NCBI GenBank assembly: GCA_026709725.1
Contig: JAPOSK010000110.1
Location: 1 to 6,113 of the forward strand
Direction: 5' to 3'
Length of the DNA stretch: 6,113 nt
Source of the DNA: Paracoccaceae bacterium
GTDB lineage: Bacteria; Pseudomonadota; Alphaproteobacteria; Rhodobacterales; Rhodobacteraceae
Notes under the pieces: generated by a model
What the model was told of the DNA's origin: nothing
Databases searched by the model: none
What the model saw: only the letters and a program-made list of their open reading frames with translations
Program-made: the position numbers and the translations under genes
In this document: piece by piece, positions 1 through 5,631 of the stretch
How the letters are laid out: every line of letters starts with the position of its first letter
How positions within the stretch are numbered: the first letter of the stretch is position 1

Positions 1-179
1 GCCAGCGCCAGACGCAAGTCTTGGACTTGCCGGTCTCGCGCATGATCGCGTTGGTGCCCATACCCGTGGCGCTGAGCAGCACGATACCGGCGCGCCAGAC
101 GTGCTTCTGCGCCCCGCACCAGCGCTTCAAGCCGCAGCCGGTCAGCGGAAGAAAGATCAATGCTGATCCCTGGTCGCAT
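1..179 (-). pseudogene. IS630-family transposase, N-terminal fragment, frameshifted
   Basis: This is the N-terminal helix-turn-helix part of an IS630-type transposase, read leftwards and running off the window edge. The likely start is the ATG at 179-177, giving MRPGISIDLSSADRLRLEAL, which is the usual opening of this family. After about 20 residues the reading frame changes near 105-118, and the familiar segment QKHVWRAGIVLLSATGMGTN, then IMRETGKSKTCVWRW, appears in another frame. Family members normally have a few extra residues between the two blocks (roughly DRNAP before QKHVW), so a small deletion probably removed them and shifted the frame. The DDE catalytic part would lie left of the window and cannot be judged. 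The family call rests on the HTH pattern alone; function is presumably lost. Confidence 0.7.
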
Positions 180-254
180 GAAACACAATCGCACAATCCA
201 AGACAGCGCGGAATCCTCTTCAGGACGCAATCGTCAGATTTTATCCACTAGGAA

Positions 255-356
255 CCCATGCACGTAGGTACGCACTGCACCAGGACCTGGGAGGTCTCTA
301 TGCCCTCCCGCTGTTGTGGCGGGATCGCAAAGGAAAGGAGTAGTCCGTAGTCGATA
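255..356 (+). mobile_element. Group II intron RNA fragment upstream of its ORF
   Basis: The stretch before the intron-encoded protein looks like structured intron RNA. A perfect hairpin GACCT-GGG-AGGTC lies at 284-296, and a second one, CCCGC with a 7-nt loop and GCGGG, at 307-323. Sequences of the type CCAGGACCTGGGAGGTC are common just upstream of bacterial group II intron reverse transcriptase genes. The intron 5' end (a GUGYG-type start) and most of domain I are not recognisable to the left, so the left boundary is approximate and the intron seems to be cut on this side too. Confidence 0.5.
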
Positions 357-573
357 ATGAACGGCATGGAAAAGTCAGACTCGACCATGGTAGCCGTGAA
401 GCCGGCGAACAACGGGACGTCAGCCCCGACGGAGCCGGTGGAGCCAGGGGCCGAGCCCAAGGGGAATCCGGGAGGCCAAGGCACGCGCCGGACGCAGGAC
501 CGGGAAAGCGTGTCACAGGCGGCGGACCGGATACGGCAGTTTGTACAAAGGGAACGCAAGGTGCGTCTTGAGG
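357..573 (+). pseudogene. ltrA: Group II intron reverse transcriptase/maturase, N-terminal fragment
   Basis: The first ~70 residues match the characteristic N-terminus of bacterial group II intron-encoded proteins: MNGMEKSDSTMVAVKPANN, then VEPGAEPKGN, TRRTQDRESVSQAADRIRQF and QRERKVRLEA. In intact proteins this is followed by the reverse transcriptase finger and palm (ending in YADD), the X domain and an HNH nuclease. None of these follow here. The same frame stays open to 1007, but after about position 573 it has no RT resemblance and overlaps a minus-strand IS1380 remnant, so the long open frame is a chance fusion. ATG 357 is chosen because it gives the family's usual MNG..EKSDS start; no close Shine-Dalgarno sequence is seen. 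The remnant can neither splice nor move by itself. Confidence 0.75.
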
Positions 574-671
574 CGACAGTCGACCGTTGCCGCGCGTCAC
601 GCGCAACGCCACCATCGGGAATTCCGGCGGCATGCCGGCCCGAAGGAACAGGCGCCGGAACGGATGCAGCG

Positions 672-1020
672 TCAGAACGGGTGGTGCCGTGGTCGCGCCT
701 CATGGATGGCGATGTCACGACACCTGGCACGAACGATCAACGAATCGGTTTTGCGGTTCCAGCCCCTGACAAGGGTCGAGAACCGTTTTTCGACCGATCC
801 GGGTTTCTTGAAGCACAATGCTTCGCCGGGTCGATGTCGGCCGGTCACCAGCAGAGGGTCACCACCAGACACATGCAGGGGAAGGAAGCAGGCGCTGTCG
901 TGGCAGCCGTGGAAGACGCGTCCTTCCTGATGGCCCCTTCCGATCTCCGGGCACCGTACCGTCGGTCGCATCAAAGTCCTGAACGATCTCTTCCGGTGGT
1001 GCCTTGAACGCGGCCATTCA
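672..1020 (-). pseudogene. IS1380-family transposase fragment, frameshifted
   Basis: Read on the minus strand, one frame near 950-1017 gives MAAFKAPPEEIVQDFDATDG, which carries the first catalytic Asp in the context (DFDATD) used by IS1380-type transposases. A second frame continues with HQEGRVFHGCHDSACFLPLH, then VSGGDPLLV. It corresponds to the family block that reads roughly HGxQEGRFFHGYYDxYCxLPLYVFCGxxLL. Further down, LVRGWNRKTDSLIVRARC resembles the segment ending in LLRADSGFxR, where the second Asp would sit; here that Asp-Ser-Gly is not preserved. The frame changes near 930-955 and a stop occurs at 672-674. The ends are approximate: neither the N-terminus nor the C-terminal catalytic Glu region is recognised. 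It is an old, inactive remnant wedged between the group II intron piece and the IS4 remnant. Confidence 0.6.
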
Positions 1021-1123
1021 GAGACCGGAGGGAAGCGCGCCACCAGAACCGCATGGGTCGCCTGTGCCCGGTCCCGCCCAGCAGCCGTCTGCAAACCGGG
1101 ATCGTCGCGCGGCAGTTCGACGT

Positions 1124-1679
1124 TCCCGCGGCGAGCTTCCAGTGCGGATCGTCGCCTGCGGGATCGAGGGTGACGACGAGACCGTCATGCTCGCCACCAC
1201 CCTTCTCGACCACCATGCCGCGCCGGCCGCCGAGCTTGCCGCGCTGTACCACGAGAGGTGGGAGATCGAGACCACCTGCGACGAGGTCAAGACCCACATC
1301 CTCGGGCCCGGCGCTGCCCTGCGCAGCAAGACGCCCAATCTCGTCTTCCAGGAGATCGACGGTCTGATGCTCGCCCATCATGCCATGCGCCGACTGATCC
1401 ACGAGGCCGCCGAGAAGGTCGGGGAGGATCCGACCGGCTGTCCTTCGTGCACGCCGTGCGTGTCATGCGTCGCCGGATCATCAATCCCGGCGCCTTTGCC
1501 TCAGAGGGCCGGCCGGCGTGATTGACGAACTCCTCGATGAGCGCATCGTCTCCAGCCGCGGACAAGCTAGGCCGCGGGGCGTCAGGTAGAAGATGAGCGG
1601 CTACCCCCTCCGCAGGTGTGGTCCGGTCTCGCGCCGGCTGCACGACTGGACACCCGAGATCATGCCAAATTGGCCTTAA
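1124..1679 (+). pseudogene. IS4-family transposase, C-terminal fragment with two frameshifts and a nonsense codon
   Basis: The fragment begins with GELPVRIVACGIEGDDETVM and holds YHERWEIETTCDEVK, an exact fit to the IS4 signature Y-(2)-R-(3)-E-(6)-K that carries the catalytic Glu. LRSKTPNLVFQEIDGLMLAH and MRRLIHEAAEKVGEDP follow. A single base is missing at about 1432: restoring it gives DPDRLSFVHAVRVMRRRI in the next frame. That frame stops at 1519-1521, and the third frame continues with IDELLDERIVSSRGQARPRG, a TAG at 1587-1589, KMSGYPLRR and HDWTPEI, ending at a TAA at 1677-1679. All three frames are therefore used. The two catalytic Asp residues and the N-terminal domain are absent upstream, where the sequence turns into the IS1380 remnant. 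The element is dead. Confidence 0.8.
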
Positions 1680-1695
1680 AGCAACAGCATTGGGG

Positions 1696-1866
1696 TTAGC
1701 CGCCAGCAGCGTCCGACCCACCAAAGTCCTCCGTCATCGCCTCCTGAAGCGTTGCGGCGTCGAGTGGCCTGCCAGCCTCCAGCGCTGACAGCAGGGTGCG
1801 GGCGACGGCAAAGAGGGGGCCGCCCCGGATCGGACGCGCTGGCGCGGGTTCCCACGTTCTCGCGAA
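1696..1866 (-). pseudogene. Possible strawberry-notch-like protein fragment
   Basis: The minus-strand frame open from 1866 to a TAA at 1698-1696 reads RPIRGGPLFAVARTLLSALE, then AGRPLDAATLQEAMTEDFGG and SDAAGG. From memory, this resembles the N-terminal region of strawberry-notch-like helicase/methylase proteins encoded on alphaproteobacterial plasmids and integrative elements, where a similar block (LDAAxLRAAMxxAFGxSDAxGAW) precedes the SAM-binding methylase and helicase domains. The match stops at GG exactly where sequence near the end of the IS4 remnant begins (the TTA at 1696-1698), as if the IS interrupted the gene there. No start codon with a ribosome site is seen, and a stop closes the frame at 1867-1869. 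The family call is tentative; an unrelated gene remnant is possible. Confidence 0.4.
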
Positions 1867-1979
1867 TCAACGGCGAGCGCAGGCAAACCGTCCAGCGATC
1901 GTTCTTCCTGCACGGAAAGCTGCTAGTTGGCAAGGAGCACTCGGTCGGCTCGTGGCCGAGGCGATGGCCGGGTATGGCT
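1867..1979. other. Unassigned stretch between the fragment and the nuclease gene
   Basis: I see no convincing coding frame, repeat or regulatory site here. It follows the stop of the minus-strand nuclease gene and probably contains either intergenic sequence or a decayed part of the gene whose remnant lies at 1696-1866. Confidence 0.4.
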
Positions 1980-2500
1980 TCAGCAGCCCTTGCGGTTCGC
2001 GAGGGGCCAGTCTTTGTGTTCTTTTTTGAACTGTTTGAGAAGTTCGCGTTCAAGCGGTTCTGGCCTGCCCCTGGGGCAGCACCACATCCACACATTCGCG
2101 TTGTTGATCCCTTGCACCTGCCAGAGCCACTCGCCTCCTGTATGATTGTTAGCCTTGCCTACGCCAAAGCGTGTCAGCAGCCTCACCCGCTCGCGCAGGG
2201 TACTGGTCCTGGCGCCTGCCTTGCCGATGTAAGAATGTCCGTCGGGGCTACCGCCAGGATTCGACGGTGCTTGGCGTGCAACAGGTTGGGGTCGACCGGC
2301 ACGGCATGTTGCGCTAGGCCCGCGTCGGCGGCGAATGAAAGAGTATTCGAGCCGCGCAGGCAGACGGCGTAGATGCCCGGAGAGAGCGGAATATCTCGCC
2401 ATGTCGCTCGCCATCGGTCCTTCGCACGCGCCAGCAGATCGCCCAGCGAAACGGACTGCGCCTTCACGCCCAGAATCCGGTCGATATCCGATGCTCTCAT
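1980..2500 (-). pseudogene. GIY-YIG nuclease family protein, split by a one-base frameshift
   Basis: Two adjoining minus-strand frames together encode one small GIY-YIG nuclease of about 173 aa. The first begins at ATG 2500-2498 (MRASDIDRILGV) and contains SPGIYAV, the GIY motif, at residues 42-44. The second contains YIGKAGA, LRERVRLLTRFG, HTGGEWLWQV, PLERELLKQF and PLANR. They join at 2231-2232: adding one A to the plus-strand A run (a T on the coding strand) gives TDILYIGKAGA in one frame. In the joined protein YIG is at 91-93, the helix Arg at about 103-105, the metal-binding Glu at 151 or 153 and the conserved Asn at 169, so all catalytic positions would be present. Family members cleave DNA with a divalent metal. 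The start overlaps the upstream membrane-protein stop as ATGA, suggesting translational coupling. A sequencing error in the short homopolymer is possible. Confidence 0.75.
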
Positions 2501-2739
2501 GGGGCGTGTTCGATAATGGCGATTATGGCGATCAGAGCCGTAGCCACTGTGCTGACCGTAGCTACCGTCAAGCTGGCAATAGTAACCCAGAAACGCCGAG
2601 TGTCGCGACGCTGCTCTCGTTCATGATCTGCCCTTGTCCGCCAAGGATGATCTCCGCCTAGCATCGGAACAAGATGCACTCTCAGCCGGTTGTTGTCGTC
2701 AATTGCATCAGCTAGGCGACGTTCGGAATTCATGTTCAT
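2497..2739 (-). CDS. Small single-span membrane protein of unknown function
   Basis: An 80 aa protein with a charged N-terminal half (residues 1-50, many Arg, Asp and Glu) and one strong hydrophobic segment at about 51-76 (WVTIASLTVATVSTVATALI, then AIIAII), ending in EHAP. It is probably anchored in the inner membrane by its C-terminus. The start at 2739-2737 has AGGA seven bases upstream (2747-2750). An in-frame second Met lies two codons further on. Its stop overlaps the start of the GIY-YIG nuclease by four bases (ATGA), so the two are likely translated together from one transcript. I do not recognise the family. A C-terminal anchor after a charged domain is seen in some phage, plasmid and toxin-related small proteins, but nothing here decides among these. 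Confidence 0.65.
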   Translation of the reverse strand: MNMNSERRLADAIDDNNRLRVHLVPMLGGDHPWRTRADHEREQRRDTRRFWVTIASLTVATVSTVATALIAIIAIIEHAP

Positions 2740-2857
2740 GGTTGAATCCTGATCTTTGCCGCCAAGGCACTACTACCGCCACATGGCGAACAGCGGAGGC
2801 TCCATTGACCAACGGCAGGAGCCGGAACTTCTTTACCCATTTTCCGGAACATCGGAA

Positions 2858-3151
2858 CTACGCTCCATCCCATTCTGCATGAATGGTGCAAGCCGACAAC
2901 TGAACTCGCCTGACTGTTATCTTTCCATCCGAGCGGTCGATTGCCACCACTACTGCCACACGATCTCCGACCATACACTCGATCACTGGTGCATCCCGTT
3001 CGAAGACCTTGAGCGGTGCCTTCTGAATGGAGTCGAAGATACTGACGGGAATCTCGACAAGCTGACACCTGTGCGGGATCTTGTCGATATCTTCCCGAAA
3101 CGCCCGGAGCATCACACTCTGACTAACGGCTCTCCGGTACTGCCTGAACAA
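2858..3151 (-). CDS. Conserved-looking hypothetical protein, 84-97 aa
   Basis: The minus-strand frame from 3151 (TTG) or, more conservatively, ATG 3112-3110 encodes DIDKIPHRCQLVEIPVSIFD, then APLKVFERDAPVIECMVGDR and VAVVVAIDRSDGKITVRRVQ. It has regular alternation of hydrophobic and charged residues and mostly G or C at third codon positions. The opposite strand is also open, but its product is rich in His and Cys and looks like a shadow. No known domain is recognised; the repeated short hydrophobic strands suggest a small beta-rich protein. A stop at 3160-3158 limits extension upstream. Neither start has a well-placed ribosome site, so the N-terminus is uncertain. It is the first gene downstream of the minus-strand promoter at 3267-3295 and may be co-transcribed with the membrane-protein and nuclease genes, although 118 bases separate it from the former. 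Confidence 0.5.
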   Translation of the reverse strand: MFRQYRRAVSQSVMLRAFREDIDKIPHRCQLVEIPVSIFDSIQKAPLKVFERDAPVIECMVGDRVAVVVAIDRSDGKITVRRVQLSACTIHAEWDGA

Positions 3152-3266
3152 TTCGATTCACACTGCGGAGGGCAAAAATGATTAGCGTCATTCCGCGCAT
3201 AAGATTCCACAATCGCAAGCACACGGAGTTTCACAAAAACGCAAAAGCGGCCCAAAACTACCGGGG

Positions 3267-3295
3267 ATTATATACGAAAGTCACTTTTCTGTGGA
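3267..3295 (-). promoter_or_regulatory. Predicted sigma-70 promoter for the minus-strand cluster
   Basis: On the minus strand there is a perfect -10 box TATAAT (3267-3272) and, 17 bases upstream, a -35 box TCCACA (3290-3295, four of six consensus bases). Transcription would start near 3260 and reach the first minus-strand gene after 100-150 bases. The -35 box overlaps a candidate plus-strand -35 box for the transposase gene. Confidence 0.5.
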
Positions 3296-3319
3296 CATAC
3301 CCCGTGAATCCTTTACGGT
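3292..3319 (+). promoter_or_regulatory. Candidate promoter of the IS1595 transposase
   Basis: On the plus strand TGGACA (3292-3297, five of six -35 consensus bases) is followed after 16 bases by TACGGT (3314-3319, three of six -10 consensus bases). This would place the start of transcription about 15-20 bases before the transposase start codon. The weak -10 box suits the low expression usual for transposases. Confidence 0.35.
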
Positions 3320-3345
3320 AGAGTCACCAAACGGGGAGCAGAGAC

Positions 3346-4335
3346 ATGGCAAAGCACAAGGGACCAGGCAAGGCTGACCGTGAAGATATCGGCATTGTGC
3401 AGCTTACGCGCATGTTTCCTGACAATGCTGTCGCAGAGGCGTGGTTTGAAGCGCAGATATGGCCGAATGGCCCGGTTTGCCCGCGTTGCGGCTCTGTCAA
3501 CATCCGCTACCCGACGAAGCACAAGACCATGACGCACCGTTGCCGCGACTGCAAAAAGGACTTCAGCCTCAAGACTGGCACCGTGATGCAGAGCACGAAG
3601 CTGGGCTACCAGACATGGGCTTTTGCCATCTATCTCGCCATGACGGGCTTGAAGGGCACTAGCAGCATGAAACTGCATCGGGAGTTGGAAATCACACAGA
3701 AAAGCGCATGGCACCTTGCGCACCGTATCCGCAAGGCTATAGAAGACGGGAACGCGCCGCTCTTTGCCGGACCGGCAGAGGCGGACGAGACCTATATCGG
3801 CGGCAAGCGAGCTAATATGTCGAACGCCAAGCGCAAGGCACTGGCAGACACCGGACGCGGCACTGTGGGCAAGACGGCGGTCGCTGGCGTGAAGGACCGC
3901 GACACCAACCGAGTCGCCGCCCGCGTCATGGAAGGGACTGACGCCACTGCCCTACAGGGCTTTGTCCGCGCCCATGTCGAACCCGACGCGACCCTTTACA
4001 CCGATGAAGCGGATGCCTATGCCGGTATGCCGGAATTCGACCATGAAGCCGTAAAGCATTCAGCCAAGGAATTCGTTCGCGGCATGGCTCACAGCAACGG
4101 CATGGAGTCGTTCTGGGCCATGCTCAAGCGTGGATACCTGTGCACCTACCATAAGTTCAGCGAAAAGCACCTAGGTCGCTATGTCGCCGAATTCGCCGGT
4201 CGCCACAATGTCCGGGAGCAGGACACGGTGGACCAGATGGCGGTAGTCGCAGGGCGCACCGTGGGCAAGCGGCTGCGCTATTGGGAGCTTATCGAGGATA
4301 ACGGGCTGCCCAGTGGGGCGCGAACCAATGCCTGA
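3346..4335 (+). CDS. IS1595-family transposase (ISXO2-like, DDE)
   Basis: An apparently complete 329 aa transposase that would cut and join the ends of its element. Domains in order: an N-terminal region with an ILxRMFPDxxxAxxWFE-type start (VQLTRMFPDNAVAEAWFEAQ, 18-37); a zinc ribbon with CPRC at 45-48 and CRDC at 66-69; a helical linker containing KSAWHLAHRIRKAI (119-132); and the DDE domain. Catalytic residues are likely Asp147 in EADETYIGGK, Asp220 in LYTDEADAY and Glu254 in HSNGMESFWAMLKRG. The start is supported by GGGGAG at 3333-3338, seven bases before the ATG. The last bases overlap the start of the next gene, so both are probably one transcript. Length and motifs are normal for the family and no frame break is seen; it may be active if both element ends exist. 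Confidence 0.95.
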   Translation: MAKHKGPGKADREDIGIVQLTRMFPDNAVAEAWFEAQIWPNGPVCPRCGSVNIRYPTKHKTMTHRCRDCKKDFSLKTGTVMQSTKLGYQTWAFAIYLAMTGLKGTSSMKLHRELEITQKSAWHLAHRIRKAIEDGNAPLFAGPAEADETYIGGKRANMSNAKRKALADTGRGTVGKTAVAGVKDRDTNRVAARVMEGTDATALQGFVRAHVEPDATLYTDEADAYAGMPEFDHEAVKHSAKEFVRGMAHSNGMESFWAMLKRGYLCTYHKFSEKHLGRYVAEFAGRHNVREQDTVDQMAVVAGRTVGKRLRYWELIEDNGLPSGARTNA

Positions 4336-4828
4336 CTTGGGTTTCAATCCAATTTGGATTGTCGTTGCGTTGAGTGTGGGTGGCGCTCTTGTTGCGTTTG
4401 GCCGATGGATAGGTGCCGTCAACACTGACCGTGCCTCATTTAAAAAATTCATGGAGGGCATTAGGAATGATATTCGCGAGCTTCGACAAGACATAAAAGA
4501 CTTGTTGCGTTGGCAGGACTCTACGACAATTGTTCGAAAAAGTCCTTTGCGGTTAAGCGAGATCGGCAGAAAGGTTTCGGAGGATTTGAATTTACCTGCT
4601 ATGGCAAAGGTTATTGCCATGTCCGTCAAGCCGGAAGTCAAAGGAAAATTGCCATATGACATTCAAGAATTTTGTTTTGACTACATCCGAAAAAAATACA
4701 AGCTAAGTGCAACTGACGAAACCCGGATAAAGGAATGGGCCTATAACAATGGAATTGACCATGACGATGTGTTAGATGCGTTGGCAATTGTGCTGCGGGA
4801 TGAATTGCTAAAGACGGAGGGAGGTTGA
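4328..4828 (+). CDS. Membrane-anchored coiled-coil protein of unknown function (IS1595 passenger)
   Basis: A 166 aa protein. Residues 8-25 form a hydrophobic span (PIWIVVALSVGGALVAFG), followed by a predicted coiled coil at about 38-60 (FKKFMEGIRNDIRELRQDIK) and a soluble C-terminal region containing LSEIGRKVSEDLNLPAMAK, PYDIQEFCFDYIRKKYKLS and NGIDHDDVLDALAIVLRDEL. I have the impression that the last block recurs in uncharacterised bacterial proteins, but I know no function. ATG 4328 is preferred over the in-frame GTG 4313 because it overlaps the transposase stop by eight bases in an AATGCCTGA arrangement, suggesting coupling; AGTGGGG upstream is a weak ribosome site. The G+C content is strikingly low (22 of 60 bases at 4441-4500) against its flanks, so the gene probably joined the element from another source. 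It is convergent with the methyltransferase gene, 19 bases apart. Confidence 0.8.
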   Translation: MPDLGFNPIWIVVALSVGGALVAFGRWIGAVNTDRASFKKFMEGIRNDIRELRQDIKDLLRWQDSTTIVRKSPLRLSEIGRKVSEDLNLPAMAKVIAMSVKPEVKGKLPYDIQEFCFDYIRKKYKLSATDETRIKEWAYNNGIDHDDVLDALAIVLRDELLKTEGG

Positions 4829-4834
4829 CTTCCC
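4819..4834. terminator. Weak hairpin between convergent genes, possible terminator
   Basis: GGGAGG (4819-4824) and CTTCCC (4829-4834) can pair over six positions with one G-U pair around a TTGA loop. The plus-strand gene stops inside the loop. Downstream is CGCTCTTTCTC, only moderately T-rich, so the hairpin may end transcription poorly. It is the only candidate in the short gap between the convergent genes. Confidence 0.3.
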
Positions 4835-4847
4835 CGCTCTTTCTCAA

Positions 4848-5630
4848 TTACACTCGTTTTCCTCGGCTGGGGTTGGATTCGACCATTTTCATAATGTTAG
4901 GAAGATTGGGCTGCTTGTTTCTTAGCAGCATATCTTCAACTGAAAGCCCTTGAATAACAGGATAATCCTTGTTTGTCATGTCCGTAAAGGTTTCTCGGCT
5001 GCGGTTATTATTGACTGTGCGCATTTGATCCGCAAAGCAGACCATGATGCCAGCCGTGGCGTCAAAACGCCGAACAGTGCTATCAAGCGCCCGCACCGCA
5101 TCTGGTGTTACATTGCCATCTTTGACTTGAATGATGGCTTGGCGTGGCTTAGGGTTTTTTTCGTAAATAAGGAATTGCAACACACCGTCAACGCCGCTAT
5201 CTGCGCCTTTGGTTCCCGGATCATGAAACATGCCTTCAGCCCCGACATGGCTGCAAACCCATTTTTCAAATTCAAACGGTTCTTTGCGGGCCAGTTGACG
5301 CGCTTCCCTTATGGTTTCAGGAATTCCACGAACGCGGACATAGGACGGTTGGAGCGATCTGTCTCCATATCGGAAATTGCGCAAAAGACGATTACGCACT
5401 AATCCGACGGAAAACCGTGCTATGCCTATCCAACGTCTATCAAGCGCGTGGGCTGCATGAAGCGTCGTTCCACACCCGCAGAACGGGTCAAGCACTAAAT
5501 CGTCAGGATTGCTAGACGCTTCAATAATGCGCTCTAGCAAAGCCAAAGGTTTCTGCGTCGGATAGCCGATGAATTCTCCAGTGTTGTTCACCTTCTGGAA
5601 ACTTGGTATGTCAGACCATACGCTAGGCAT
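4848..5630 (-). pseudogene. DNA methyltransferase fused to Mrr-like nuclease domain, N-terminally truncated
   Basis: About 260 aa remain. Residues 1-90 are the C-terminal end of a beta-class N4-cytosine/N6-adenine methyltransferase: VWSDIP, GYPTQKP (22-28), then DPFCGCGTT (48-56), the SAM-binding motif I. WIGIA follows (67-71), where the family usually has WIGID; loss of this Asp could weaken SAM binding. The upstream half with the catalytic (D/N/S)PPY motif and the target-recognition region is missing. Residues 115-210 look like a PD-(D/E)XK nuclease of the Mrr type: FEKWVCSHVG, GADSGVDG (probable Asp148) and AIIQVK with the QxK form (168-170). Such fusions could both modify and cut DNA. Beyond the ATG at 5630-5628 the frame loses resemblance within one or two codons and reaches a stop near 5685, so the break is at about 5631. 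The remaining nuclease domain could be expressed only by chance. Confidence 0.8.
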
Positions 5631-5631
5631 G

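Larger units (their letters stand above)
3263..5631 (+). mobile_element. IS1595-family transposon with passenger genes, right end missing
   Basis: The unit holds an intact IS1595-type transposase, an overlapping downstream gene and a convergent methyltransferase gene. Only 19 bases separate the last two stop codons, leaving no room for a terminal repeat between them, so the methyltransferase is probably inside the same element. The IS1595 family is known to include transposons that carry unrelated passenger genes. The left end is a guess: family ends begin with GG, and GGGGATTATATACGAAAGTC at 3263 is the most likely candidate. No inverted copy of it is found before the methyltransferase is cut at about 5631, so the right end has been lost or displaced. 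Passenger genes are lower in G+C than the surroundings. Confidence 0.4.

Noticed and set aside
357..1007. A single 216-codon plus-strand gene
   Set aside because: Only the first ~72 residues resemble group II intron RT; the rest runs antisense to an IS1380 remnant, so it is a chance fusion.
2220..2245. Programmed ribosomal frameshift in the GIY-YIG gene
   Set aside because: The junction lacks a slippery X XXY YYZ heptamer on the coding strand and no downstream stimulator is evident; mutation or base-call error fits better.
1752..2372. Plus-strand 206-codon open frame
   Set aside because: It is antisense to the GIY-YIG nuclease, whose motifs are clear on the minus strand.
2756..3181. Plus-strand 141-codon open frame
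   Set aside because: The product is unusually rich in His and Cys and lies opposite a minus-strand frame with better codon use and protein-like composition.
3178..3321. 47 aa plus-strand frame (MISVIPRIRF...) with a good GGAGGG ribosome site five bases upstream
   Set aside because: It runs through both predicted promoters and the probable element end and has no recognisable features; the purine-rich site may be chance. It remains a remote possibility as a leader peptide.
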